64,000 nt of DNA from Crossaster papposus (lineage: Eukaryota > Echinodermata > Asteroidea > Velatida > Solasteridae). Shown here in pieces: positions 32,687 through 48,600 of the stretch. Position 1 is the stretch's first letter, and each line of letters opens with the position of its first letter. The stretch covers positions 124,001-188,000 of the forward strand of contig JBAIAA010000525.1 of NCBI GenBank assembly GCA_037893245.1, in the 5' to 3' direction. The position numbers were made by a program, and so were the translations under genes. The notes below the pieces were generated by a model, which searched no databases, was not told where the DNA came from, and worked only from the letters and a program-made list of their open reading frames with translations.

Positions 32687-35320
32687 TCAGATCACGAAAT
32701 GAACTTCCAACACTCCCAAATGTGCTATAGCGCCCATTAAGCCTAACAAACACTTTTTGGCACTAATAGCCGTCAGATCACGTAATGGACTTACAAACAC
32801 TCCCAATTGTGCATTAGCGCCCATTGAGCGTAACAAACACTTTTCGGCACTAATAACCGTCAGATCACGAAATGAACTTCCAACACTCCCAAATGTGCTA
32901 TAGCGCCCATTAAGCCTAACAAACACTTTTTGGCACTAATAATCTTCAGATCACGAAATGAACTTCCAACACTCCCAAATGTGCATTAGCGCCCATTGAG
33001 CGTAACAAACACTTTTCGGCACTATTCACTGTCAGATAACGAAATGGACTTACAAACACTCCCAAATGTGCTATAGCGCCCATTGAGCGTAACAAACACT
33101 TTTTGGCACTAATAACCGTCAGATCACGAAATGGACTTACAAACACTCCCAAATGTGCTATAGCGCCCATTGAGCGTAACAAACACTTTTCGGCACTAAT
33201 AACCGTCAGATCACGAAATGGACTTACAAACACTCCCAAATGTTCATTAGCGCCCATTGAGCGTAACAAACACTTTTCGGCACTATTCACCGTCAGATCA
33301 CTAAATGAACTTACAACACTCCCAAATGTGCCATAGCGCCTATTAAGCCTAACAAACACTGTTTGGCACTAATAACCGTCAGATCACGAAATGAACTTCC
33401 AACACTCCCTATTGTGCATTAGCGCCCATTGAGCGTAACAAACACTTTTCGACACTATTCACTGTCAGATCACGAAATTGACTTACAAACATTCCCAAAT
33501 GTGTTATAGCGCCCAATAAGCCTCACAAACACTTTTTGGCACTAATAACCGTCAGATCACGAAATGGACTTACAAACACTCCCAAATGTGCTATAGCACT
33601 CCCTAATGTGCTATAGCGCCCATTGAGCATAACAAACACTTTTCGGTACTATTCACTGTCAGATCACGAAATTGACTTACAAACACTCTCAAATGTGCTA
33701 TAGCGCCCATTAAGCCTAACAAACACTTTTTTGGCACTAATAATCGTCAGATCACGAAATGGACTTACAAACACTCCCAAATGTGCTATAGCGCCCATTA
33801 AGCCTAACAAACACTTTTCGGCACTAATAACCGTCAGATCACGAAATGAACTTCCAACACTCCCAAATGTGCATTAGCGCCCATTGAGCGTAACAAACAC
33901 TTTTCGGCACTAATAACCGTCAGATCACGAAATGAACTTCCAACACTCCCAAATGTGCTATAGCGCCCATTAAGCCTAACAAACACTTTTTGGCACTAAT
34001 AGCCGTCAGATCACGTAATGGACTTACAAACACTCCCAATTGTGCATTAGCGCCCATTGAGCGTAACAAACACTTTTCGGCACTAATAACCGTCAGATCA
34101 CGAAATGAACTTCCAACACTCCCAAATGTGCATTAGCGCCCATTGAGCGTAACAAACACTTTTCGGCACTAATAACCGTCAGATCACGAAATGAACTTCC
34201 AACACTCCCAAATGTGCTATAGCGCCCATTAAGCCTAACAAACACTTTTTGGCACTAATAGCCGTCAGATCACGTAATGGACTTACAAACACTCCCAATT
34301 GTGCATTAGCGCCCATTGAGCGTAACAAACACTTTTCGGCACTAATAACCGTCAGATCACGAAATGAACTTCCAACACTCCCAAATGTGCTATAGCGCCC
34401 ATTAAGCCTAACAAACACTTTTTGGCACTAATAATCTTCAGATCACGAAATGAACTTCCAACACTCCCAAATGTGCATTAGCGCCCATTGAGCGTAACAA
34501 ACACTTTTCGGCACTATTCACTGTCAGATAACGAAATGGACTTACAAACACTCCCAAATGTGCTATAGCGCCCATTGAGCGTAACAAACACTTTTTGGCA
34601 CTAATAACCGTCAGATCACGAAATGGACTTACAAACACTCCCAAATGTGCTATAGCGCCCATTGAGCGTAACAAACACTTTTCGGCACTAATAACCGTCA
34701 GATCACGAAATGGACTTACAAACACTCCCAAATGTTCATTAGCGCCCATTGAGCGTAACAAACACTTTTCGGCACTATTCACCGTCAGATCACTAAATGA
34801 ACTTACAACACTCCCAAATGTGCCATAGCGCCTATTAAGCCTAACAAACACTGTTTGGCACTAATAACCGTCAGATCACGAAATGAACTTCCAACACTCC
34901 CTATTGTGCATTAGCGCCCATTGAGCGTAACAAACACTTTTCGACACTATTCACTGTCAGATCACGAAATTGACTTACAAACATTCCCAAATGTGTTATA
35001 GCGCCCAATAAGCCTCACAAACACTTTTTGGCACTAATAACCGTCAGATCACGAAATGGACTTACAAACACTCCCAAATGTGCTATAGCACTCCCTAATG
35101 TGCTATAGCGCCCATTGAGCATAACAAACACTTTTCGGTACTATTCACTGTCAGATCACGAAATTGACTTACAAACACTCTCAAATGTGCTATAGCGCCC
35201 ATTAAGCCTAACAAACACTTTTTTGGCACTAATAATCGTCAGATCACGAAATGGACTTACAAACACTCCCAAATGTGCTATAGCGCCCATTAAGCCTAAC
35301 AAACACTTTTCGGCACTAAT
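32687..35320. repeat. Higher-order duplication in the satellite, period 1492 bp
   Basis: Private variants recur exactly 1492 bp apart: GATCACTAAATGAACTTAC, AACACTGTTTGGCACTAAT (33361 and 34853 at GTTTGG), and the fused unit GCTATAGCACTCCCTAATG. Confidence 0.85.
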
Positions 35321-35325
35321 AACCG

Positions 35326-38300
35326 TCAGATCACGAAATGAACTTCCAACACTCCCAAATGTGCATTAGCGCCCATTGAGCGTAACAAACACTTTTCGGC
35401 ACTATTCACTGTCAGATCACGAAATTGACTTACAAACACTCCCAAATGTGCTATATCGCCCATTAAGCCTAACAAACACTTTTTTGCACTAATAACCGTC
35501 AGATCACGAAATGGACTTACAAACACTCCCAATTGTGCATTAGCGCCCATTGAGCGTAACAAACACTTTTCGGCACTATTCACTGTCAGATCACAAAATT
35601 GACTTACAAACACTCCCAAATGTGCTATAGCGCCCATTAAGCCTAACAAACACTTTTTGGCACTAATAACCGTCAGATCACGAAATGGACTTACAAACAC
35701 TCCCAAATGTGCTATAGCGCCCATTAAGCCTAACAAACACTTTTTGGCACTAATAATCGTCATATCACGAAATGAACTTCCAACACTCCCAAATGTGCAT
35801 GAGCGCCCATTGAGCGTAACAAACACTTTTCCCCACTATTCACCGTCAGATAACGAAATGGACTTACAAACACTCCCAAATGTGCTATAGCGCCCATTAA
35901 GCCTAACAAACACTTTTTGGCACTAATAACCGTCAAATCACGAAATGGACTTACAAACACTCCCAAATGTGCTATAGCGCCCATTAAGCCTAACAAACAC
36001 TTTTCGGCACTAATAACCGTCAGATCACGAAATGAACTTCCAACACTCCCAAATGTGCATTAGCGCCCGTTGAGCGTAACAAAGACTTTTCGGCACTAAT
36101 AACCGTCAGATCACGAAATGAACTTCCAACACTCTCAATTGTGCATTAGCGCCCATTGAGCGTAACAAACACTTTTCGACACTATTCACTGTCAGATCAC
36201 GAAATTGACTTACAAACATTCCCAAATGTGTTATAGCGCCCAATAAGCCTCACAAACACTTTTTGGCACTAATAACCGTCAGATCACGAAATGGACTTAC
36301 AAACACTCCCAAATGTGCTATAGCACTCCCTAATGTGCTATAGCGCCCATTGAGCATAACAAACACTTTTCGGTACTATTCACTGTCAGATCACGAAATG
36401 AACTTCCAACACTCCCTATTGTGCATTAGCGCCCATTGAGCGTAACAAACACTTTTCGACACTATTCACTGTCAGATCACGAAATTGACTTACAAACATT
36501 CCAAAATGTGCTATAGCGCCCAATAAGCCTCACAAACACTTTTTGGCACTAATAACCGTCAGATCACGAAATGGACTTACAAACACTCCCAAATGTGCTA
36601 CAACACTCCCAAATGTGCCATAGCGCCTATTAAGCCTAACAAACACTGTTTGGCACTAATAACCGTCAGATCACGAAATGAACTTCCAACACTCCCTATT
36701 GTGCATTAGCGCCCATTGAGCGTAACAAACACTTTTCCCCACTATTCACCGTCAGATAACGAAATGGACTTACAAACACTCCCAAATGTGCTATAGCGCC
36801 CATTAAGCCTAACAAACACTTTTTGGCACTAATAACCGTCAAATCACGAAATGGACTTACAAACACTCCCAAATGTGCTATAGCGCCCATTAAGCCTAAC
36901 AAACACTTTTCGGCACTAATAACCGTCAGATCACGAAATGAACTTCCAACACTCCCAAATGTGCATTAGCGCCCGTTGAGCGTAACAAAGACTTTTCGGC
37001 ACTAATAACCGTCAGATCACGAAATGAACTTCCAACACTCTCAATTGTGCATTAGCGCCCATTGAGCGTAACAAACACTTTTCGACACTATTCACTGTCA
37101 GATCACGAAATTGACTTACAAACACTCTCAAATGTGCTATAGCGCCCATTAAGCCTAACAAACACTTTTTTGGCACTAATAATCGTCAGATCACGAAATG
37201 GACTTACAAACACTCCCAAATGTGCTATAGCGCCCATTAAGCCTAACAAACACTTTTCGGCACTAATAACCGTCAGATCACGAAATGAACTTCCAACACT
37301 CCCAAATGTGCATTAGCGCCCATTGAGCGTAACAAACACTTTTCGGCACTATTCACTGTCAGATCACGAAATTGACTTACAAACACTCCCAAATGTGCTA
37401 TATCGCCCATTAAGCCTAACAAACACTTTTTTGCACTAATAACCGTCAGATCACGAAATGGACTTACAAACACTCCCAATTGTGCATTAGCGCCCATTGA
37501 GCGTAACAAACACTTTTCGGCACTATTCACTGTCAGATCACAAAATTGACTTACAAACACTCCCAAATGTGCTATAGCGCCCATTAAGCCTAACAAACAC
37601 TTTTTGGCACTAATAACCGTCAGATCACGAAATGGACTTACAAACACTCCCAAATGTGCTATAGCGCCCATTAAGCCTAACAAACACTTTTTGGCACTAA
37701 TAATCGTCATATCACGAAATGAACTTCCAACACTCCCAAATGTGCATGAGCGCCCATTGAGCGTAACAAACACTTTTCCCCACTATTCACCGTCAGATAA
37801 CGAAATGGACTTACAAACACTCCCAAATGTGCTATAGCGCCCATTAAGCCTAACAAACACTTTTTGGCACTAATAACCGTCAAATCACGAAATGGACTTA
37901 CAAACACTCCCAAATGTGCTATAGCGCCCATTAAGCCTAACAAACACTTTTCGGCACTAATAACCGTCAGATCACGAAATGAACTTCCAACACTCCCAAA
38001 TGTGCATTAGCGCCCGTTGAGCGTAACAAAGACTTTTCGGCACTAATAACCGTCAGATCACGAAATGAACTTCCAACACTCTCAATTGTGCATTAGCGCC
38101 CATTGAGCGTAACAAACACTTTTCGACACTATTCACTGTCAGATCACGAAATTGACTTACAAACATTCCCAAATGTGTTATAGCGCCCAATAAGCCTCAC
38201 AAACACTTTTTGGCACTAATAACCGTCAGATCACGAAATGGACTTACAAACACTCCCAAATGTGCTATAGCACTCCCTAATGTGCTATAGCGCCCATTGA

Positions 38301-39230
38301 GCATAACAAACACTTTTCGGTACTATTCACTGTCAGATCACGAAATGAACTTCCAACACTCCCTATTGTGCATTAGCGCCCATTGAGCGTAACAAACACT
38401 TTTCGACACTATTCACTGTCAGATCACGAAATTGACTTACAAACATTCCAAAATGTGCTATAGCGCCCAATAAGCCTCACAAACACTTTTTGGCACTAAT
38501 AACCGTCAGATCACGAAATGGACTTACAAACACTCCCAAATGTGCTACAACACTCCCAAATGTGCCATAGCGCCTATTAAGCCTAACAAACACTGTTTGG
38601 CACTAATAACCGTCAGATCACGAAATGAACTTCCAACACTCCCTATTGTGCATTAGCGCCCATTGAGCGTAACAAACACTTTTCCCCACTATTCACCGTC
38701 AGATAACGAAATGGACTTACAAACACTCCCAAATGTGCTATAGCGCCCATTAAGCCTAACAAACACTTTTTGGCACTAATAACCGTCAAATCACGAAATG
38801 GACTTACAAACACTCCCAAATGTGCTATAGCGCCCATTAAGCCTAACAAACACTTTTCGGCACTAATAACCGTCAGATCACGAAATGAACTTCCAACACT
38901 CCCAAATGTGCATTAGCGCCCGTTGAGCGTAACAAAGACTTTTCGGCACTAATAACCGTCAGATCACGAAATGAACTTCCAACACTCTCAATTGTGCATT
39001 AGCGCCCATTGAGCGTAACAAACACTTTTCGACACTATTCACTGTCAGATCACGAAATTGACTTACAAACATTCCCAAATGTGTTATAGCGCCCAATAAG
39101 CCTCACAAACACTTTTTGGCACTAATAACCGTCAGATCACGAAATGGACTTACAAACACTCCCAAATGTGCTATAGCACTCCCTAATGTGCTATAGCGCC
39201 CATTGAGCATAACAAACACTTTTCGGTACT
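35326..39230. repeat. Higher-order duplication in the satellite, period 1947 bp
   Basis: Landmarks at 35326, 35657, 35760 and 36696 recur at 37273, 37604, 37707 and 38643. Shared marks include CTATATCGCCCATTAAG, GCATGAGCGCCC, TAACAAAGACTTTTCGG and GCTACAACACTCCCAAATG. Confidence 0.85.
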
Positions 39231-39676
39231 ATTCACTGTCAGATCACGAAATGAACTTCCAACACTCCCTATTGTGCATTAGCGCCCATTGAGCGTAACA
39301 AACACTTTTCGACACTATTCACTGTCAGATCACGAAATTGACTTACAAACATTCCAAAATGTGCTATAGCGCCCAATAAGCCTCACAAACACTTTTTGGC
39401 ACTAATAACCGTCAGATCACGAAATGGACTTACAAACACTCCCAAATGTGCTACAACACTCCCAAATGTGCCATAGCGCCTATTAAGCCTAACAAACACT
39501 GTTTGGCACTAATAACCGTCAGATCACGAAATGAACTTCCAACACTCCCTATTGTGCATTAGCGCCCATTGAGCGTAACAAACACTTTTCGACACTATTC
39601 ACTGTCAGATCACGAAATTGACTTACAAACACTCTCAAATGTGCTATAGCGCCCATTAAGCCTAACAAACACTTTT

Positions 39677-42600
39677 TTGGCACTAATAATCGTCAGATCA
39701 CGAAATGGACTTACAAACACTCCCAAATGTGCTATAGCGCCCATTAAGCCTAACAAACACTTTTCGGCACTAATAACCGTCAGATCACGAAATGAACTTC
39801 CAACACTCCCAAATGTGCATTATCGCCCATTGAGCGTAACAAACACTTTTCGGCACTATTCACTGTCATATCACGAATTTGACTTACAAACACTCCCAAA
39901 TGTGCTATAGCGGCCATTAAGCCTCACAAACACTTTTTTGCACTAATAACCGTCAGATCACGAAATGGACTTACAAACACTCCCAAATGTGCAATAGCGC
40001 CCATTGAGCGTAACAAACACTTTTCGGCACTTTTCATTGTCAGGTCACGAAATTGACTTACAAACACTCCCAAATGTGCTGTAGCGCCCATTAAGCCTAA
40101 CAAACACTTTTTGGCACTAATAACCGTCAGATCACGAAATGGACTTACAAACACTCCCAAATGTGCTATAGCGCCCATTAAGCCTCACAAACACTTTTTT
40201 GCACTAATAACCGTCAGATCACGAAATGGACTTACAAACACTCCCAAATGTGCTATAGCGCCCATTAAGCCTAACAAACACTTTTCGGCACTAATAACCG
40301 TCAGATCACGAAATGAACTTCCAACACTCCCAATTGTGCATTAGCGCCCATTGAGCGTAACAAACACTTTTCGGCACTATTCACTGTCAGATCACAAAAT
40401 TGACTTACAAACACTCCCAAATGTGCTATAGCGCCCATTAAGCCTAACAAACACTTTTTGGCACTAATAACCGTCAGATCACGAAATGGACTTACAAACA
40501 CTCCCAAATGTGCTATAGCGCCCATTGAGCGTAACAAACACTTTTCGGCACTATTCAATGTCAGATCACAAAATTGACTTACAAACACTCCCAAATGTGC
40601 TATAGCGCCCATTAAGCCTAACAAACACTTTTGGGCACTAATAACCGTCAGATCACGAAATGGACTTACAAACACTCCCAAATGTGCTATAGCGCCCATT
40701 AAGCCTAACAAACACTTTTTGGCACTAATAATCGTCATATCACGAAATGAACTTCCAACACTCCCAAATGTGCATGAGCGCCCATTGAGCGTAACAAACA
40801 CTTTTCCCCACTATTCACCGTCAGATAACGAAATGGACTTACAAACACTCCCAAATGTGCTATAGCGCCCATTAAGCCTAACAAACACTTTTTGGCACTA
40901 ATAACCGTCAAATCACGAAATGGACTTACAAACACTCCCAAATGTGCTATAGCGCCCATTAAGCCTAACAAACACTTTTCGGCACTAATAACCGTCAGAT
41001 CACGAAATGAACTTCCAACACTCCCAAATGTGCATTAGCGCCCATTGAGCGTAACAAACACTTTTCGGCACTAATAACCGTCAGATCACGAAATGAACTT
41101 CCAACACTCTCAATTGTGCATTAGCGCCCATTGAGCGTAACAAACACTTTTCGACACTATTCACTGTCAGATCACGAAATTGACTTACAAACATTCCCAA
41201 ATGTGCTATAGCGCCCATTAAGCCTCACAAACACTTTTTGGCACTAATAACCGTCAGATCACGAAATGGACTTACAAACACTCCCAAATGTGCTATAGCG
41301 CCCATTGAGCGTAACAAACACTTTTCGGCACTAATAACCGTCAGATCACGAAATGGACTTACAAACACTCCCAAATGTTCATTAGCGCCCATTGAGCGTA
41401 ACAAACACTTTTCGGCACTATTCACCGTCAGATCACTAAATGAACTTACAACACTCCCAAATGTGCCATAGCGCCTATTAAGCCTAACAAACACTGTTTG
41501 GCACTAATAACCGTCAGATCACGAAATGAACTTCCAACACTCCCTATTGTGCATTAGCGCCCATTGAGCGTAACAAACACTTTTCGGCACTATTCACTGT
41601 CAGATCACGAAATTGACTTACAAACACTCCCAAATGTGCTATAGCGGCCATTAAGCCTCACAAACACTTTTTTGCACTAATAACCGTCAGATCACGAAAT
41701 GGACTTACAAACACTCCCAAATGTGCTATAGCGCCCATTGAGCGTAACAAATACTTTTCGGCACTTTTCACTGTCAGGTCACGAAATTGACTTACAAACA
41801 CTCCCAAATGTGCTGTAGCGCCCAATAAGCCTAACAAACACTTTTTGGCACTAATAACCGTCAGATCACGAAATGGACTTACAAACACTCCCAAATGTGC
41901 TATAGCGCCCATTAAGCCTAACAAACACTTTTCGGCACTAATAACCGTCAGATCACGAAATGAACTTCCAACACTCCCAATTGTGCATTAGCGCCCATTG
42001 AGCGTAACAAACACTTTTCGGCACTATTCACTGTCAGATCACAAAATTGACTTACAAACACTCCCAAATGTGCTATAGCGCCCATTAAGCCTAACAAACA
42101 CCTTTTGGCACTAATAACCGTCAGATCACGAAATGGACTTACAAACACTCCCAAATGTGCTATAGCGCCCATTGAGCGTAACAAACACTTTTCGGCACTA
42201 TTCACTGTCAGGTCACGAAATTGACTTACAAACACTCCCAAATGTGCTATAGCGCCCATTAAGCCTAACAAACACTTTTTGGCACTAATAACCGTCAGAT
42301 CACGAAATGGACTTACAAACACTCCCAAATGTGCTACAGCGCCCATTAAGCCTAACAAACACTTTTTGGCACTAATAACCGTCAGATCACGAAATGAACT
42401 TCCAACACTCCCAATTGTGCATTAGCGCCCATTGAGCGTAACAAACACTTTTCGGCACTATTCACTGTCAGATCACAAAATTGACTTACAAACACTCCCA
42501 AATGTGCTATAGCGCCCATTAAGCCTAACAAACACTTTTTGGCACTAATAACCGTCAGATCACGAAATGGACTTACAAACACTCCCAAATGTGCTATAGC

Positions 42601-45600
42601 GCCCATTAAGCCTAACAAACACTTTTTGGCACTAATAATCGTCATATCACGAAATGAACTTCCAACACTCCCAAATGTGCATGAGCGCCCATTGAGCGTA
42701 ACAAACACTTTTCCCCACTATTCACCGTCAGATAACGAAATGGACTTACAAACACTCCCAAATGTGCTATAGCGCCCATTAAGCCTAACAAACACTTTTT
42801 GGCACTAATAACCGTCAAATCACGAAATGGACTTACAAACACTCCCAAATGTGCTATAGCGCCCATTAAGCCTAACAAACACTTTTCGGCACTAATAACC
42901 GTCAGATCACGAAATGAACTTCCAACACTCCCAAATGTGCATTAGCGCCCGTTGAGCGTAACAAAGACTTTTCGGCACTAATAACCGTCAGATCACGAAA
43001 TGAACTTCCAACACTCTCAATTGTGCATTAGCGCCCATTGAGCGTAACAAACACTTTTCGACACTATTCACTGTCAGATCACGAAATTGACTTACAAACA
43101 TTCCCAAATGTGTTATAGCGCCCAATAAGCCTCACAAACACTTTTTGGCACTAATAACCGTCAGATCACGAAATGGACTTACAAACACTCCCAAATGTGC
43201 TATAGCGCCCATTGAGCGTAACAAACACTTTTCGGCACTAATAACCGTCAGATCACGAAATGGACTTACAAACACTCCCAAATGTTCATTAGCGCCCATT
43301 GAGCGTAACAAACACTTTTCGGCACTATTCACCGTCAGATCACTAAATGAACTTACAACACTCCCAAATGTGCCATAGCGCCTATTAAGCCTAACAAACA
43401 CTGTTTGGCACTAATAACCGTCAGATCACGAAATGAACTTCCAACACTCCCTATTGTGCATTAGCGCCCATTGAGCGTAACAAACACTTTTCGGCACTAT
43501 TCACTGTCAGATCACGAAATTGACTTACAAACACTCCCAAATGTGCTATAGCGGCCATTAAGCCTCACAAACACTTTTTTGCACTAATAACCGTCAGATC
43601 ACGAAATGGACTTACAAACACTCCCAAATGTGCTATAGCGCCCATTGAGCGTAACAAATACTTTTCGGCACTTTTCACTGTCAGGTCACGAAATTGACTT
43701 ACAAACACTCCCAAATGTGCTGTAGCGCCCAATAAGCCTAACAAACACTTTTTGGCACTAATAACCGTCAGATCACGAAATGGACTTACAAACACTCCCA
43801 AATGTGCTATAGCGCCCATTAAGCCTAACAATCACTTTTCGGCACTAATAACCGTCAGATCACGAAATGAACTTCCAACACTCCCAATTGTGCATTAGCG
43901 CCCATTGAGCGTAACAAACACTTTTCGGCACTATTCACTGTCAGATCACAAAATTGACTTACAAACACTCCCAAATGTGCTATAGCGCCCATTAAGCCTA
44001 ACAAACACCTTTTGGCACTAATAACCGTCAGATCACGAAATGGACTTACAAACACTCCCAAATGTGCTATAGCGCCCATTGAGCGTAACAAACACTTTTC
44101 GGCACTATTCACTGTCAGGTCACGAAATTGACTTACAAACACTCCCAAATGTGCTATAGCGCCCATTAAGCCTAACAAACACTTTTTGGCACTAATAACC
44201 GTCAGATCACGAAATGGACTTACAAACACTCCCAAATGTGCTACAGCGCCCATTAAGCCTAACAAACACTTTTTGGCACTAATAACCGTCAGATCACGAA
44301 ATGAACTTCCAACACTCCCAATTGTGCATTAGCGCCCATTGAGCGTAACAAACACTTTTCGGCACTATTCACTGTCAGATCACAAAATTGACTTACAAAC
44401 ACTCCCAAATGTGCTATAGCGCCCATTAAGCCTAACAAACACTTTTTGGCACTAATAACCGTCAGATCACGAAATGGACTTACAAACACTCCCAAATGTG
44501 CTATAGCGCCCATTAAGCCTAACAAACACTTTTTGGCACTAATAATCGTCATATCACGAAATGAACTTCCAACACTCCCAAATGTGCATGAGCGCCCATT
44601 GAGCGTAACAAACACTTTTCCCCACTATTCACCGTCAGATAACGAAATGGACTTACAAACACTCCCAAATGTGCTATAGCGCCCATTAAGCCTAACAAAC
44701 ACTTTTTGGCACTAATAACCGTCAAATCACGAAATGGACTTACAAACACTCCCAAATGTGCTATAGCGCCCATTAAGCCTAACAAACACTTTTCGGCACT
44801 AATAACCGTCAGATCACGAAATGAACTTCCAACACTCCCAAATGTGCATTAGCGCCCGTTGAGCGTAACAAAGACTTTTCGGCACTAATAACCGTCAGAT
44901 CACGAAATGAACTTCCAACACTCTCAATTGTGCATTAGCGCCCATTGAGCGTAACAAACACTTTTCGACACTATTCACTGTCAGATCACGAAATTGACTT
45001 ACAAACATTCCCAAATGTGTTATAGCGCCCAATAAGCCTCACAAACACTTTTTGGCACTAATAACCGTCAGATCACGAAATGGACTTACAAACACTCCCA
45101 AATGTGCTATAGCACTCCCTAATGTGCTATAGCGCCCATTGAGCATAACAAACACTTTTCGGTACTATTCACTGTCAGATCACGAAATGAACTTCCAACA
45201 CTCCCTATTGTGCATTAGCGCCCATTGAGCGTAACAAACACTTTTCGACACTATTCACTGTCAGATCACGAAATTGACTTACAAACATTCCAAAATGTGC
45301 TATAGCGCCCAATAAGCCTCACAAACACTTTTTGGCACTAATAACCGTCAGATCACGAAATGGACTTACAAACACTCCCAAATGTGCTACAACACTCCCA
45401 AATGTGCCATAGCGCCTATTAAGCCTAACAAACACTGTTTGGCACTAATAACCGTCAGATCACGAAATGAACTTCCAACACTCCCTATTGTGCATTAGCG
45501 CCCATTGAGCGTAACAAACACTTTTCGACACTATTCACTGTCAGATCACGAAATTGACTTACAAACACTCTCAAATGTGCTATAGCGCCCATTAAGCCTA

Positions 45601-48600
45601 ACAAACACTTTTTTGGCACTAATAATCGTCAGATCACGAAATGGACTTACAAACACTCCCAAATGTGCTATAGCGCCCATTAAGCCTAACAAACACTTTT
45701 CGGCACTAATAACCGTCAGATCACGAAATGAACTTCCAACACTCCCAAATGTGCATTATCGCCCATTGAGCGTAACAAACACTTTTCGGCACTATTCACT
45801 GTCATATCACGAATTTGACTTACAAACACTCCCAAATGTGCTATAGCGGCCATTAAGCCTCACAAACACTTTTTTGCACTAATAACCGTCAGATCACGAA
45901 ATGGACTTACAAACACTCCCAAATGTGCAATAGCGCCCATTGAGCGTAACAAACACTTTTCGGCACTTTTCATTGTCAGGTCACGAAATTGACTTACAAA
46001 CACTCCCAAATGTGCTGTAGCGCCCATTAAGCCTAACAAACACTTTTTGGCACTAATAACCGTCAGATCACGAAATGGACTTACAAACACTCCCAAATGT
46101 GCTATAGCGCCCATTAAGCCTCACAAACACTTTTTTGCACTAATAACCGTCAGATCACGAAATGGACTTACAAACACTCCCAAATGTGCTATAGCGCCCA
46201 TTAAGCCTAACAAACACTTTTCGGCACTAATAACCGTCAGATCACGAAATGAACTTCCAACACTCCCAATTGTGCATTAGCGCCCATTGAGCGTAACAAA
46301 CACTTTTCGGCACTATTCACTGTCAGATCTCAAAATTGACTTACAAACACTCCCAAATGTGCTATAGCGCCCATTAAGCCTAACAAACACTTTTTGGCAC
46401 TAATAACCGTCAGATCACGAAATGGACTTACAAACACTCCCAAATGTGCTATAGCGCCCATTGAGCGTAACAAACACTTTTCGGCACTATTCAATGTCAG
46501 ATCACAAAATTGACTTACAAACACTCCCAAATGTGCTATAGCGCCCATTAAGCCTAACAAACACTTTTGGGCACTAATAACCGTCAGATCACGAAATGGA
46601 CTTACAAACACTCCCAAATGTGCTATAGCGCCCATTAAGCCTAACAAACACTTTTTGGCACTAATAATCGTCATATCACGAAATGAACTTCCAACACTCC
46701 CAAATGTGCATGAGCGCCCATTGAGCGTAACAAACACTTTTCCCCACTATTCACCGTCAGATAACGAAATGGACTTACAAACACTCCCAAATGTGCTATA
46801 GCGCCCATTAAGCCTAACAAACACTTTTTGGCACTAATAACCGTCAAATCACGAAATGGACTTACAAACACTCCCAAATGTGCTATAGCGCCCATTAAGC
46901 CTAACAAACACTTTTCGGCACTAATAACCGTCAGATCACGAAATGAACTTCCAACACTCCCAAATGTGCATTAGCGCCCATTGAGCGTAACAAACACTTT
47001 TCGGCACTAATAACCGTCAGATCACGAAATGAACTTCCAACACTCTCAATTGTGCATTAGCGCCCATTGAGCGTAACAAACACTTTTCGACACTATTCAC
47101 TGTCAGATCACGAAATTGACTTACAAACATTCCCAAATGTGCTATAGCGCCCATTAAGCCTCACAAACACTTTTTGGCACTAATAACCGTCAGATCACGA
47201 AATGGACTTACAAACACTCCCAAATGTGCTATAGCGCCCATTGAGCGTAACAAACACTTTTCAGCACTAATAACCGTCAGATCACGAAATGGACTTACAA
47301 ACACTCCCAAATGTTCATTAGCGCCCATTGAGCGTAACAAACACTTTTCGGCACTATTCACCGTCAGATCACTAAATGAACTTACAACACTCCCAAATGT
47401 GCCATAGCGCCTATTAAGCCTAACAAACACTGTTTGGCACTAATAACCGTCAGATCACGAAATGAACTTCCAACACTCCCTATTGTGCATTAGCGCCCAT
47501 TGAGCGTAACAAACACTTTTCGGCACTATTCACTGTCAGATCACGAAATTGACTTACAAACACTCCCAAATGTGCTATAGCGGCCATTAAGCCTCACAAA
47601 CACTTTTTTGCACTAATAACCGTCAGATCACGAAATGGACTTACAAACACTCCCAAATGTGCTATAGCGCCCATTGAGCGTAACAAGTACTTTTCGGCAC
47701 TTTTCACTGTCAGGTCACGAAATTGACTTACAAACACTCCCAAATGTGCTGTAGCGCCCAATAAGCCTAACAAACACTTTTTGGCACTAATAACCGTCAG
47801 ATCACGAAATGGACTTACAAACACTCCCAAATGTGCTATAGCGCCCATTAAGCCTAACAAACACTTTTCGGCACTAATAACCGTCAGATCACGAAATGAA
47901 CTTCCAACACTCCCAATTGTGCATTAGCGCCCATTGAGCGTAACAAACACTTTTCGGCACTATTCACTGTCAGATCACAAAATTGACTTACAAACACTCC
48001 CAAATGTGCTATAGCGCCCATTAAGCCTAACAAACACCTTTTGGCACTAATAACCGTCAGATCACGAAATGGACTTACAAACACTCCCAAATGTGCTATA
48101 GCGCCCATTGAGCGTAACAAACACTTTTCGGCACTATTCACTGTCAGGTCACGAAATTGACTTACAAACACTCCCAAATGTGCTATAGCGCCCATTAAGC
48201 CTAACAAACACTTTTTGGCACTAATAACCGTCAGATCACGAAATGGACTTACAAACACTCCCAAATGTGCTACAGCGCCCATTAAGCCTAACAAACACTT
48301 TTTGGCACTAATAACCGTCAAATCACGAAATGGACTTACAAACACTCCAAAATGTGCTATAGCGCCCATTAAGCCGAACAAACACTTTTCGGCACTAATA
48401 ACCGTCAGATCACGAAATGAACTTCCAACACTCCCAAATGTGCATTTGCGCCCATTGAGCGTAACAAACACTTTTCGGCACTTATAACCGTCAGATCACG
48501 AAATGAACTTCCAACACTCCCAATTGTGCATTAGCGCCTATTGAGCGTAACAAACACTTTTCGACACTATTCACTGTCAGATCACGAAATTGACTTACAA

